Shown here: piece after piece, positions 8,874 through 18,107 of the stretch | Numbering within the stretch: the stretch's first letter is position 1 | Layout of the letters: the number at the start of each line of letters is the position of its first letter | Origin: Spirochaetia bacterium UBA6919 | Lineage (GTDB): Bacteria > Spirochaetota > UBA6919 | NCBI GenBank assembly: GCA_002450905.1 | Contig: DKAT01000084.1 | Span: 16,706-80,705 of the forward strand | Direction: 5' to 3' | Length of the DNA: 64,000 nt | Translations under genes and position numbers: made by a program | Notes under the pieces: generated by a model | What the model was told of the DNA's origin: nothing | Database searches by the model: none | The model's input: the letters and a program-made list of their open reading frames with translations, nothing else

Positions 8874-10118
8874 TTATTTAGATTTTGGTTGATCACTAGT
8901 TTTTTTGGCTCTTGCGGATTCTCTTAGTTCCATGTTTTTAGCAATTTTTGCTTCTTTTTGAAGTTCTTCGAGGTCAAGACATTGTATTTTCTTTCCCCCT
9001 TCGATAAGCTTAAACTTCTTATTTTTAAGAACTTCTGAAACCGCTGTTTTTCCATCATTTGGATTTAATCCTGCCATATTTGCAAGTTCTTTTGGGCCAA
9101 AATCAAAGGTATATGGGGCTTTCGTAATTTTAATATTTTCTTTTTCAACTTGAAGTAAGAGAGTATCAAAGAGTTTTGCTACGGGATTTTTAATTAAATT
9201 ATTTGCTAATTGGCGGAAACCAGTCCAGAGGCGCTCACTTAAGAGGGTAATTAATTTAGTCGCTAGCTGAGGTTGACCTGTTACCATAGCTTGGAAGTTT
9301 TCATTATTAATTGCCATGGCATTGACATCTCCGAAAGCTATAGCAGTGGCACTACGGGGTTTATCATCGAGAATAGCCATTTCCCCAAAAATATCACCTG
9401 GTTTTAGTACAGCAATGAGTTTTTCGTTGTTGTCAAGGACTTTAGTAATTTTTACCTGGCCTTGTTGGATTATATATAATTCATTCCCAATTTCGTGTTC
9501 ACAGAAGATAACAGTATTATCTTTAAATGTTTTTTGAAGACCAGATTGATTGTTAGGATTCATTGCATCTTTTGCAAGTGGAGAAAGGGTTTGTACTTTA
9601 TTTTTAGCGTCAGTTACGTGTTCTCCATTTGGACAGTACTGAACGTATCTAAGGAAGGCATAAAGGGCTTGATTATATTGCTTTATAGAGTTATAATAAT
9701 TTCCGATAGAATAAAGCTGGTTAGGATCATCTTCAATCGGAACTACACCTGTTACTTCAGTCATTTTTTTGTCGAGATACCGGAGTCTTGCACTGAATGA
9801 TCGGATAATTTTCATTGCAACCTGGGCGTTATTTTGAATGAGTGCTCCGAATTGATCTTTTTTAACTTCTATGAGAGTAGTCCCAGTAATAGATTGGGCA
9901 CTTTCCTCCCTTGGATGTCCACTCATACATGATATAAGACCAAAAAAATCTCCAACTGACAATGTAACATCGCTATCTTCATCGATTTTAAATTCTTTTG
10001 AAATTCTAACACTTCCTTCTTTAATCAGATAGAATGAATCAATGTCCTGTTTCCCTTCGATCATGATGAAGGCACCTTTTTTAAAATTAATTAAGGACAC
10101 CTGAAGAGGAGTTGGCAT
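8874..10118 (-). CDS. Double cyclic-nucleotide-binding regulator with C-terminal winged helix
   Basis: 414 residues. There are two cNMP-binding (CRP-type) folds at about 10-115 and 195-315, joined by a short TPR-like linker (NYYNSIKQYNQALYAFLRYVQ). The second fold has the full phosphate-binding cassette FGEMAILDDKPRSATA with the cAMP-contacting Glu and Arg. The first (FFGLISCMSGHPREESAQS) lacks the Glu and may be structural. The C-terminal ~80 residues (FGPKELANMAGLN...FKLIEGGKKIQCLDLEEL) match a degenerate CRP-type helix-turn-helix. Paired-cNMP-domain proteins of this kind are known in spirochaetes. Role: cyclic-nucleotide-dependent transcription control, target unknown. Confidence 0.8.
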   Translation of the reverse strand: MPTPLQVSLINFKKGAFIMIEGKQDIDSFYLIKEGSVRISKEFKIDEDSDVTLSVGDFFGLISCMSGHPREESAQSITGTTLIEVKKDQFGALIQNNAQVAMKIIRSFSARLRYLDKKMTEVTGVVPIEDDPNQLYSIGNYYNSIKQYNQALYAFLRYVQYCPNGEHVTDAKNKVQTLSPLAKDAMNPNNQSGLQKTFKDNTVIFCEHEIGNELYIIQQGQVKITKVLDNNEKLIAVLKPGDIFGEMAILDDKPRSATAIAFGDVNAMAINNENFQAMVTGQPQLATKLITLLSERLWTGFRQLANNLIKNPVAKLFDTLLLQVEKENIKITKAPYTFDFGPKELANMAGLNPNDGKTAVSEVLKNKKFKLIEGGKKIQCLDLEELQKEAKIAKNMELRESARAKKTSDQPKSK

Positions 10119-10440
10119 ATATATCTCCCATAATATTTATACTGATAATAACTTAAATAAACTCAGCTATAATGTATACTCTGATATTCCAAGAAACAAG
10201 TCTATCTTGTAGTTGTTTACAGATCAGAGGTTTTATGTATAAAATCTTATTATTATGTATAAAATATCGGATTTTATGTTAGTTTTCATAATAATATAGG
10301 ATTTTGTCGGTAAAAAAATTAAATCATTTAGTAAAGTTCTTGAATAATCGACTGATTATAAACAAATAATTATTATTATAAAATATTAAAATTGCATTAA
10401 AATATATCATTTTTATGATAAAAAAACATATGAATAATAA
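10119..10440. other. Intergenic region upstream of the cNMP regulator
   Basis: 322 AT-rich bases between the start of the cNMP regulator and the end of uvrB, both on the minus strand. No gene is seen. A 13-base direct repeat TTATGTATAAAAT occurs at 10233-10245 and 10253-10265, exactly 20 bases apart, with a partial third (ATTTTATG) just after. Two sites on one DNA face upstream of a regulator gene could be an operator; this is an inference. Confidence 0.4.
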
Positions 10441-12426
10441 TTATTTTTTTTGCAATTTTTTTATTTCATCTCGTAAATGTGCGGCTTTCTCAAACTCAAG
10501 TTGTTCAGCATATTTGAACATATTTTTTTCTAATTCTTTAATGAGGGAAATTTTATCTTCAATAATTTTTTTATTATATTTTGAGGAAATTTGTTTTATA
10601 TCAATGATTGGTTGCTCTGATTCTTCTTCAGATTTATATTTCCGCTCAAGAATATCATGTATGGACTTTTGGATCGTCACTGGCGTGATGTTATTTTGGA
10701 TATTATAATCCTGCTGTAACTTTCGTCGTCTTAGGGTCTCTTCGATAGCTTGTTTCATGGCATCACTTATTTTATCTGCATACATAATTACATAGCCGTT
10801 TACATTGCGGGCTGCTCTTCCTGCTGTTTGGATAAGGGATCGAGTGGATCTCAAGAAGCCAATTTTGTCTGCATCTAAGATTGCAACAAGAGATACCTCT
10901 GGCAAGTCTATTCCTTCGCGTAATAAATTAATACCAACTAGACAATCAAACTCTCCAAGGCGTAAATCTTTGAGTATTTCAACTCTTTCTATGGTTTCAA
11001 TTTCAGAGTGGAGATATCTCACCTTAATACCCTGTTCAGCAAGATATTCTGTGAGGTCTTCGCTCATTTTCTTTGTTAGGGTAGTGATTAAAGTTCTTTC
11101 ACCTGCTGCTGTTCTTTTTTTAATTTCAGAAAGAAGGTCATCGATTTGCCCTTCTGTGGGTCTGACGTCGATAGAAGGATCTATCAAGCCAGTTGGACGG
11201 ATGATCTGTTCTATTATACAAGATGATTTAGAGATCTCATAATCACCAGGAGTTGCGGAAATGAAAATTGTTTGAGGGATCATGTGTTCGAATTCATCGT
11301 AAGTAAGAGGACGGTTATCAAGGGCTGATGGTAGACGAAATCCAAAATTTACTAATGTTGTTTTTCTTGAGCGATCTCCAGCATACATGCCTCTTATTTG
11401 GCTTAGTGTAACATGAGATTCATCAACAAATAATAGAAAATCATTTTCAAAATAGTCAAGGAGTGTAGCAGGTCTTTCACCTTCTTTACGGAATGTTAAG
11501 TGACGTGAATAATTTTCTATACCATTACAATAGCCCATCTCTTTCATCATTTCAATGTCATACATTGTTCTTGAGTAGAGACGATGGGCTTCAAATTCTT
11601 TATTTTCCTTTTTTAGTACAGCAATTCTATCATTTAATTCATCTTTGATATTTTTAATCGCGAGATCTAATTTATCCTTTGTTGTTACGAAATGTTTTGC
11701 GGGATAAATAATAATTCTATCTAATCCTTCTACCAATCGACCAGATATGGCTTCTAAACGTGTGATTCTTTCAATATCATCACCAAACATTTCAATACGT
11801 ATTGTGTCTTTAGCATAGGCTGGGTGAATATCAATAACATCTCCTCGTATTCTAAATGTAGAACGCTCGAATTGTGTATCATCTCTTGAATATTGCATTG
11901 CTACAAGGCGTTTCATAATTTCTTTTCTGTCATAATTCATACCAATCTTAAGAAAGAGATTAAGATCTTTATAGTCCTCTGGTGATCCTAGTCCATAGAT
12001 GAATGACACACTTGCTACAATAATCACATCTTTACGATCGAGAAGAGCACTGGTAGCCGAAAGTCTTAAGCGATCGATTTCGTCATTAATAGAAGAGTCT
12101 TTTTCAATATAAGTATCTGTTGCAGGTATATATGCTTCAGGTTGATAATAATCATAGTAGCTAACAAAATATTCAACAGAATTTTGAGGGAAAAAATCCT
12201 TCAATTCTCTGTACAATTGGGCGCATAGTGTCTTGTTATGAGAAATAACCAGGGTGGGTTTTTGGATTTTTTCAATAACATTAGCCATTGTAAATGTTTT
12301 TCCAGAACCAGTAACACCAAGTAGTGTCTGGTAGCGGTTTTTGTGATTGATCGAATCAATTAATTTATTTATGGCCATCGGCTGGTCACCACAGGGTGAA
12401 TAGGGGGAAACTAATTTAAAATACAT
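10441..12426 (-). CDS. uvrB: Excinuclease ABC subunit B
   Basis: 661 residues, the full UvrB length. Walker A is GVTGSGKT at 37-44. The damage-probing beta-hairpin region YYDYYQPEAYIP lies near 90-101. Helicase motifs include FVDESH, TLTKKM, GINLLREGIDLPEV and QTAGRAARN. The C-terminal UvrC-binding UVR domain is present (YAEQLEFEKAAHLRDEI, ~635-655). UvrB verifies DNA damage in the UvrA2B complex and then recruits UvrC for incision. The ATG is at 12424-12426; a GAGG lies rather far upstream, so translation initiation may be weak. It lies downstream of ftsH with a 222-base gap. uvrA and uvrC are not in this window. Confidence 0.97.
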   Translation of the reverse strand: MYFKLVSPYSPCGDQPMAINKLIDSINHKNRYQTLLGVTGSGKTFTMANVIEKIQKPTLVISHNKTLCAQLYRELKDFFPQNSVEYFVSYYDYYQPEAYIPATDTYIEKDSSINDEIDRLRLSATSALLDRKDVIIVASVSFIYGLGSPEDYKDLNLFLKIGMNYDRKEIMKRLVAMQYSRDDTQFERSTFRIRGDVIDIHPAYAKDTIRIEMFGDDIERITRLEAISGRLVEGLDRIIIYPAKHFVTTKDKLDLAIKNIKDELNDRIAVLKKENKEFEAHRLYSRTMYDIEMMKEMGYCNGIENYSRHLTFRKEGERPATLLDYFENDFLLFVDESHVTLSQIRGMYAGDRSRKTTLVNFGFRLPSALDNRPLTYDEFEHMIPQTIFISATPGDYEISKSSCIIEQIIRPTGLIDPSIDVRPTEGQIDDLLSEIKKRTAAGERTLITTLTKKMSEDLTEYLAEQGIKVRYLHSEIETIERVEILKDLRLGEFDCLVGINLLREGIDLPEVSLVAILDADKIGFLRSTRSLIQTAGRAARNVNGYVIMYADKISDAMKQAIEETLRRRKLQQDYNIQNNITPVTIQKSIHDILERKYKSEEESEQPIIDIKQISSKYNKKIIEDKISLIKELEKNMFKYAEQLEFEKAAHLRDEIKKLQKK

Positions 12427-12648
12427 TTTTAAGTGCGGATCCTCATTTGGATTATATGTAAAAATAAATTAACTAATTTTAAGTAGGTTTCGACAAAGTT
12501 GTACTTTAAGATGGATAAACGGTTTTTTATTCGAACTTATTAATAAATTTTGATAATTATCGTTTACAAGAGGATGATATTAAGAGTTTTATAAATAATA
12601 ATTATTCAATCTAATAATAAATTACTAATTTAGATTAATAAAAAAATA

Positions 12649-14583
12649 TCATGCTAATAGTTCTTCAATCTCTTTTCTGTCAAGCACTTCTCTCTCTAAA
12701 AGGGTTTGCGCTATTTTCTCTAATTTATCCTTGTTTGTCATTATTAAAGATTTTGCTTTTTCAAAACACGTTTCAACGATTGATTTAATTTCCTGATCAA
12801 TAAGTTCAGCGGTTTTTTCACTGTAATCCTTGTGTCGAGCAATTTCCTTGCCGATAAAAATAGGTTCTTCTTTCTGACCATAAGTAATTGGACCGAGATT
12901 ATCACTCATACCCCATTCACAGACCATGGATCGTGCAATTTTAGTACCTCTTTCGATATCGTTTGTAGCTCCGTTACTGATACCAGATATACCAAATTTA
13001 TATTCCTCAGATATTCTACCACCAAAGAGGACCATGATTTCTTCCAGAAGATATTCCTTTGTCATTGTGTAACGATCTTCTTCTGGTAGAGTTTGAGTTA
13101 TTCCAAGGGCATTTCCTCGTGGAATAATAGAAACTTTGTGGAGTGGATTAACTTTTGGAAGCATAAATGCAAGTATAGCATGGCCTGCTTCATGATATGC
13201 AGTATTTAATTTTTCTTTCTCGCTGATCACCATACTTTTTCGCTCAGGTCCCATGAGAACTTTATCTTTTGCGTACTCAAAATCTTCCATTTGAACTTTC
13301 TTTTTATCTCTTCTAGCGGCTATAAGAGCTGCTTCGTTTACTAGATTTGCCAGATCAGCACCAGAGAATCCAGGGGTCCCTTTAGCAATTGTCTGGACGT
13401 CTACGGATTTTGCATAGGGAATTTTTTTCATATGTATATTGAGAATAGCTTCTCGACCTTTAATATCAGGGGAAGCCACAACAACACGTCTGTCAAATCT
13501 ACCTGGACGAAGGAGTGCAGGATCCAAGACATCAGGCCGGTTTGTAGCAGCCATAACAATTACAGTTTCATCAGTATCAAAACCATCCATCTCAACAAGC
13601 ATTTGATTAAGTGTTTGCTCTCTTTCATCGTGTCCACCGCCATAGCCAGCACCTCTCACTCTCCCGACAGCATCTAGCTCATCAATAAATAAGATACAAG
13701 GTGCATTTTTTTTTCCTTGTTCAAATAAATCTCTTACACGACTTGCTCCAACACCAACAAACATCTCAACAAACTCTGATCCACTCATACTAAAGAAGGG
13801 TCTATTTGCTTCTCCAGCTACAGACCGTGCTAGAAGAGTTTTTCCTGTTCCTGGAGGGCCTACAAGAAGTAGCCCTTTGGGTATTTTTGCACCTAATCTT
13901 TTAAATTTTGCTGGGTCCTTTAAAAACTCTACTGTCTCTTTCAATTCTTCTTTTGCTTCTTCAACACCAGCGACATCTTCAAACGTAATTTTCTTTTGAT
14001 CAGGTCTTGCTAATCTTGCTCTACTTTTACCAAAGGACAGAGCTTTATTTCCAGTACCCTGAATTTGTCTAAACATGAAAAACCATAGTATACCAAAGAT
14101 AAGTAATAATGGAATGATGTTCGAAAGGATGGATAGAAAATAGCTATTTGATTTTTCTCTTGATTTAACAACAGATGGGAGTTTTTCGAGCATTTTAGAA
14201 TCGATTACTGCAGGACTATAAGTTTTAAAAATAAAATAATCTCCATCAATTTGAGAATCTTTCACACGATAGATATTATATAATTGCTTTCGCCTTTCAA
14301 ATTCAATATCATTTTTTAAAATATCTTTATTGAGCATGAATTTTCCAGTAATATTTCGTCCTACGATTTCAATTTCTTTCCATTTAATATATTTATCATC
14401 TACCATATTCATGAATTTATAAAACTCTATCTCATGAATTTTGACCTGTGGATCCATAACTCGAATTAAAACATATACTCCAATTATTAAAACGATAAGC
14501 ATAATTGCCATGTTTTTACCAGATTTTGGTGAATCTGTTTTAGGTGAGAAAAATCCTTTATTTTTATCCTCTTTATTATCCAT
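12649..14583 (-). CDS. ftsH: ATP-dependent zinc metalloprotease FtsH
   Basis: 644 residues. Two N-terminal membrane segments (~25-43 and ~149-170) bracket a small periplasmic domain. The AAA domain has Walker A GPPGTGKT (242-249), Walker B CILFIDELDA (~296-305) and the second region of homology (RPGRFDRRVV). The zinc protease motif HEAGH is at 464-468. FtsH extracts and degrades membrane and short-lived cytoplasmic proteins as a hexamer at the inner membrane. A strong promoter is seen at 14704-14732, giving a leader of ~110 bases. The nearest GAGG is about 15 bases before the ATG. Confidence 0.97.
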   Translation of the reverse strand: MDNKEDKNKGFFSPKTDSPKSGKNMAIMLIVLIIGVYVLIRVMDPQVKIHEIEFYKFMNMVDDKYIKWKEIEIVGRNITGKFMLNKDILKNDIEFERRKQLYNIYRVKDSQIDGDYFIFKTYSPAVIDSKMLEKLPSVVKSREKSNSYFLSILSNIIPLLLIFGILWFFMFRQIQGTGNKALSFGKSRARLARPDQKKITFEDVAGVEEAKEELKETVEFLKDPAKFKRLGAKIPKGLLLVGPPGTGKTLLARSVAGEANRPFFSMSGSEFVEMFVGVGASRVRDLFEQGKKNAPCILFIDELDAVGRVRGAGYGGGHDEREQTLNQMLVEMDGFDTDETVIVMAATNRPDVLDPALLRPGRFDRRVVVASPDIKGREAILNIHMKKIPYAKSVDVQTIAKGTPGFSGADLANLVNEAALIAARRDKKKVQMEDFEYAKDKVLMGPERKSMVISEKEKLNTAYHEAGHAILAFMLPKVNPLHKVSIIPRGNALGITQTLPEEDRYTMTKEYLLEEIMVLFGGRISEEYKFGISGISNGATNDIERGTKIARSMVCEWGMSDNLGPITYGQKEEPIFIGKEIARHKDYSEKTAELIDQEIKSIVETCFEKAKSLIMTNKDKLEKIAQTLLEREVLDRKEIEELLA

Positions 14584-14703
14584 AATTTACTTAATTAACC
14601 TCGTTTATATATACATGTTATTTTATATTCATTTTAAGATATTTATTACTGTGCTAATATAATAAAGCAAGTTTTGAGGAAATCACTATTCCTTTATGAT
14701 CAT

Positions 14704-14732
14704 AATATAACATATACTTAGTAAAGTGTCAA
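14704..14732 (-). promoter_or_regulatory. Strong sigma70-type promoter of ftsH
   Basis: On the minus strand, TTGACA (14732-14727) and TATATT (14709-14704) are separated by exactly 17 bases. The -35 hexamer is perfect and the -10 is near consensus. Expected transcription start is near 14697, about 115 bases before the ftsH ATG. Confidence 0.65.
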
Positions 14733-15113
14733 TACTACTTGATCAATATGGTTTTTATAGGAATATTTTATAGTTAATTATCTAGTAATTGAATAATATA
14801 TATTATTACTTTGTAGGCATTGTATTTTATTTAAATTCACATTAATTTAAGATAATATATTGAACTTCTTTTTTTACAGACAAGATTACAAATATTTATT
14901 TTTAGAAGTAAGTCTGAACAAAGTTTCAAATTTTTATTAACCTATAAAATAGGTTGCATCTTTAATCTAACTAATTTAGATATAATATTATCTGTCAATC
15001 ATCTTATTATATATAAATTAAAATACTTATTAGAAGATAAGGTCATTAAATTGCCGGATTGAGGTTATGTTAATTGAATGTATGAAATAATCTCAATGAT
15101 TTTAAAAGGAGGC
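14733..15113. other. Intergenic region with two small inverted repeats
   Basis: No gene is seen between the divergent promoters of ftsH and the CxxC gene. Two short dyads lie next to each other: AACCTAT-aaa-ATAGGTT at 14939-14955 and ATCTAA-N5-TTAGAT at 14965-14981. Their centres are 26 bases apart. They could be operator sites or part of a small RNA; nothing more can be said from sequence alone. Confidence 0.3.
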
Positions 15114-15142
15114 TTGACAAATTGTTTAAATTTTATTATATT
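15114..15142 (+). promoter_or_regulatory. Strong sigma70-type promoter of the CxxC protein gene
   Basis: TTGACA at 15114-15119 and TATATT at 15137-15142 have a 17-base spacer. The coding start follows at 15225 after a leader of about 75 bases. Confidence 0.65.
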
Positions 15143-15224
15143 GTGGTTACCTTTCTAATTTACATTTCATGACCAGTGTGAATTTTAAGTTTAATCATTA
15201 TCTAAAACTGGAGGCTTTTTATAT

Positions 15225-15395
15225 ATGGCAAGTTATATTAGTGCAAAAAAAAAGGAAGCTTATATGAGCGTTTGCTTTGAATGTCGTGAAGAAAAAGAAA
15301 TTGCAAGCTGGATTCGTGATGAAACTGGTGAATTACAAAATTATTGTAAATCTTGTTTTGAAAGCGCTACTGGAAAAAAAGTTTCAAAGAGATAA
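15225..15395 (+). CDS. Small double-CxxC zinc-ribbon-like protein
   Basis: 56 residues, too short for usual ORF cut-offs. The ATG follows GGAGG at 15210-15214, and the gene has its own near-consensus promoter. Two knuckles, CFEC (17-20) and CKSC (41-44), are 20 residues apart, a spacing that can form a treble-clef or zinc-ribbon site. The protein is otherwise charged (MASYISAKKKEAYMS...TGKKVSKR). It has no signal peptide, so it is cytoplasmic. I do not recognise the family; a zinc-binding nucleic-acid or protein adaptor is the likely class. Promoter, ribosome site and paired cysteines together make it a real gene. It is convergent with the sensor kinase gene. Confidence 0.75.
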   Translation: MASYISAKKKEAYMSVCFECREEKEIASWIRDETGELQNYCKSCFESATGKKVSKR

Positions 15396-15530
15396 TTTAT
15401 TAAAGGAACTTTTATAACTGCTCTATCTTTATACCAATTATATTAATTTCATCTAAAAGCAGAATACTTAGAATTTTCATAAAAACATTTAGTTTAAAAA
15501 TAAAAATATGATTAAAATAATAATTAATAA

Positions 15531-17981
15531 CTATTGTGAGATTGGCAATTTAACAACAAGATGTGTTCCTTCTGATTTAGAAGTAGTGAAGGTAATGTCT
15601 CCATGGTGAGTCTTCGCAATGAGTTTTGAGCTATAAGTTCCTACACCTGTTCCTCCCTTTTTTCCTGATGTAGTATATCTTTCAAAGAAATAATCTCTAA
15701 TCTTTTCAGGAATTATTCCCATATTATGTATATCAATTAAGGCAAAATTATTATCTTCCATGATATTTATAGTTATAGTATTATTTTCTGGTGATGCTTC
15801 AATAGCATTTTTTATGAGATTATGAAGTAAGATTTCAATATATAATTCTTCACCATCTATATGATAGAATTCATTTTCACTTATTTCAATATTATTTTTT
15901 AAGCATTTAAAATGAAGTTGTTTTGAAACTATAAAATCATTTACATTATTTTGTATTTTTTTTAATATTTTTATAATATCAACCTCAGCAGGAACCAGTT
16001 GATATGTGCCTTCATCCATTTTAAAGAGATCCAGAGAATGGTTTATCAAGTATAGTATTTGATCTCCGCATTCTCTTATGGATTCCACGTAGGTGAGTTC
16101 TTTTTCCATACCCTTCAATTTTCTTTTAAGGAGCTCAGCAAAACCCATAATACCAGCGAGAGGGTTTTTTAGATCATGGCGGACAAGTCTCTCGGTATCT
16201 TCACGTAATTTTTCAATTCTCTTTTGTTCTGTGATATCTTTTACGACAATTTGTATGGAATGATTTTTTTTGTATTCAAAGGATTGTAAATTGATTGTGG
16301 TATATATTTTTCTATGATTTGAGTGAATGAGTCTGATTTCATTAATGGATTTTTCTTTGTTATTTGATTTTTGTAGATTATCAAGAGTTTTTTGTAGTTT
16401 TGCATAATCCTTTGGATGGACAAAATCTTTGATTGATTTGTTGATGATTTCTTTCTCATCCTGAATACCGAGAATTTCCATCATCGCGTTATTTGCCAAG
16501 TGGATTTTATCATCTGTTTGGGTAACGATTCCTACTGGGGAACTGATCACAAGATTTTTATAAATCCTGTCTATAACATGATCCATACCGTCTAAAACTG
16601 CTACTCCTATCATTGGAAAGAGGATTGCTAAGTTCAGAGTAAAGGAATCCATGATGATATTATAAAATTTAAATAAAATTATCATCAAAATAAATATACC
16701 GGTCATGAACAAAATACTGAGGATATATTTCCAAGGGAAAGGGATGCGATATATTCCAATGGATGTTCCCAGGGAGAATAGGATGATAAGTATTAATATA
16801 AAGCTATTTTCTCTGTATTCGATTAAGAAATCATTATTTATATAATTATCTATTAGAGTTGCGTGAAGATGAAGTCCGACTTCTTTTGAATTAAATGGTG
16901 TTGGTCGATGATCCGATGATCCGGGGACTATACTGCCAATAAGTACTATTTTATTGAGGAATGCGTTTTTGGGAATTGATGGAATTATTAGGGGTTCTCT
17001 AAATGAGTTAGGGGTATCTATTTGATTGGGGATTTTTTTAGAAATATCTAAAATGAGTGAGGGGTTTTTATATAAATCTTTGTATTTTATTTTATCGATG
17101 ATATTTAATTTGTTATAAACAGGGTATATTTTTTGTATTAGTTCTTCTAATTGTATAATATTCATCATGTAATAATCTTTGTAAATATCATTGGTACCAT
17201 AGAATTTTAAGCGGACATTGGTCTGTTTATCTAAGGGGATTTTTCTGTTATTTGCTAAAAGAATATCATTTTCCAACGACATTTGTTTGATATTAAAGTA
17301 TTTTATGAGTGCTGCCAGGGATAGGGAAGGGTAGTAATGATTGTTATATCGTGCGAGGATCGGCATTCTTCTAAATGTATGATCCTTATCAATGGAGGAA
17401 TTGATCATCCCTGCAAATAATGATTTATTTAATAAAATATTGATAGGTAATATGATATTATTATAATTGTTGATGTTAGACATTTTATTGTGATTATTCA
17501 TTGAGATAGATAGATTATTAATGTTTTTTGAATTAGCGGTTTTTTTATTTGTAAAATAGTATGGTATAATAACATTATTCGAATCACCGATGGATTTGGC
17601 AAACAGTAAGTCATCTTTGGTATATTCAGTTGAAGGTGTGTTCATTATCCTGTGTATGGATTTTTCGGTGAAAAGAATATCAAATATTATAAGCTTTGCA
17701 CCGGCTTGTTTTAAAAAATGGACTACTTTTCCATAGAATTCTCTTTTCCAGGGCCAGCCCATTTTATACCTGTCCTGTGCCAGAGAAAGATCATTTTGAC
17801 TAATTAATACAAAAACTATTTTATCACTTGCCTTGGTGCTGTCTGTAAATTCCTTTTGGATGAAGTCGTTTATGATATTTTCATAATTTCTCATATATCC
17901 TGACATATATATATAGGATAAGATGACAGCTATGAGGAAACCCATGAGAATGGAATATTTAGAACGTTTGATAAATGACAT
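15531..17981 (-). CDS. CHASE2-PAS sensor histidine kinase
   Basis: 816 residues. A signal anchor (~11-30) leads into an extracytoplasmic CHASE2 domain (~45-390; KIVFVLISQNDL, GWPWKREFYGKVVHFLKQAGAK). Three closely spaced membrane helices follow (~394-465), the typical CHASE2 arrangement. A PAS domain (~475-590; SPVGIVTQTDDKIHLANNA) precedes the HisKA dimerisation helix with phospho-acceptor His in RHDLKNPLAG (~598). The HATPase domain ends with GTGVGTYSSKLIAKTHHG. It senses an unknown external signal and phosphorylates a response regulator that is not adjacent. It is the last gene of the minus-strand run after miaB, with a 126-base gap that suggests its own promoter. Confidence 0.88.
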   Translation of the reverse strand: MSFIKRSKYSILMGFLIAVILSYIYMSGYMRNYENIINDFIQKEFTDSTKASDKIVFVLISQNDLSLAQDRYKMGWPWKREFYGKVVHFLKQAGAKLIIFDILFTEKSIHRIMNTPSTEYTKDDLLFAKSIGDSNNVIIPYYFTNKKTANSKNINNLSISMNNHNKMSNINNYNNIILPINILLNKSLFAGMINSSIDKDHTFRRMPILARYNNHYYPSLSLAALIKYFNIKQMSLENDILLANNRKIPLDKQTNVRLKFYGTNDIYKDYYMMNIIQLEELIQKIYPVYNKLNIIDKIKYKDLYKNPSLILDISKKIPNQIDTPNSFREPLIIPSIPKNAFLNKIVLIGSIVPGSSDHRPTPFNSKEVGLHLHATLIDNYINNDFLIEYRENSFILILIILFSLGTSIGIYRIPFPWKYILSILFMTGIFILMIILFKFYNIIMDSFTLNLAILFPMIGVAVLDGMDHVIDRIYKNLVISSPVGIVTQTDDKIHLANNAMMEILGIQDEKEIINKSIKDFVHPKDYAKLQKTLDNLQKSNNKEKSINEIRLIHSNHRKIYTTINLQSFEYKKNHSIQIVVKDITEQKRIEKLREDTERLVRHDLKNPLAGIMGFAELLKRKLKGMEKELTYVESIRECGDQILYLINHSLDLFKMDEGTYQLVPAEVDIIKILKKIQNNVNDFIVSKQLHFKCLKNNIEISENEFYHIDGEELYIEILLHNLIKNAIEASPENNTITINIMEDNNFALIDIHNMGIIPEKIRDYFFERYTTSGKKGGTGVGTYSSKLIAKTHHGDITFTTSKSEGTHLVVKLPISQ

Positions 17982-18107
17982 ATAAATTATTAGAATTATT
18001 GTTGTGTTGTTGTTATCGGATTATAATATTGATAATCTGAATTATATGGATATAATTATTGGGTAAAATATTTCAATTTATATATATAATGGAAATAATA
18101 AGTAGGT

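Noticed and set aside
9316..9800. Overlapping plus-strand frames opposite the cNMP regulator
   Set aside because: No start signals and no domain; shadows of the conserved minus-strand gene.
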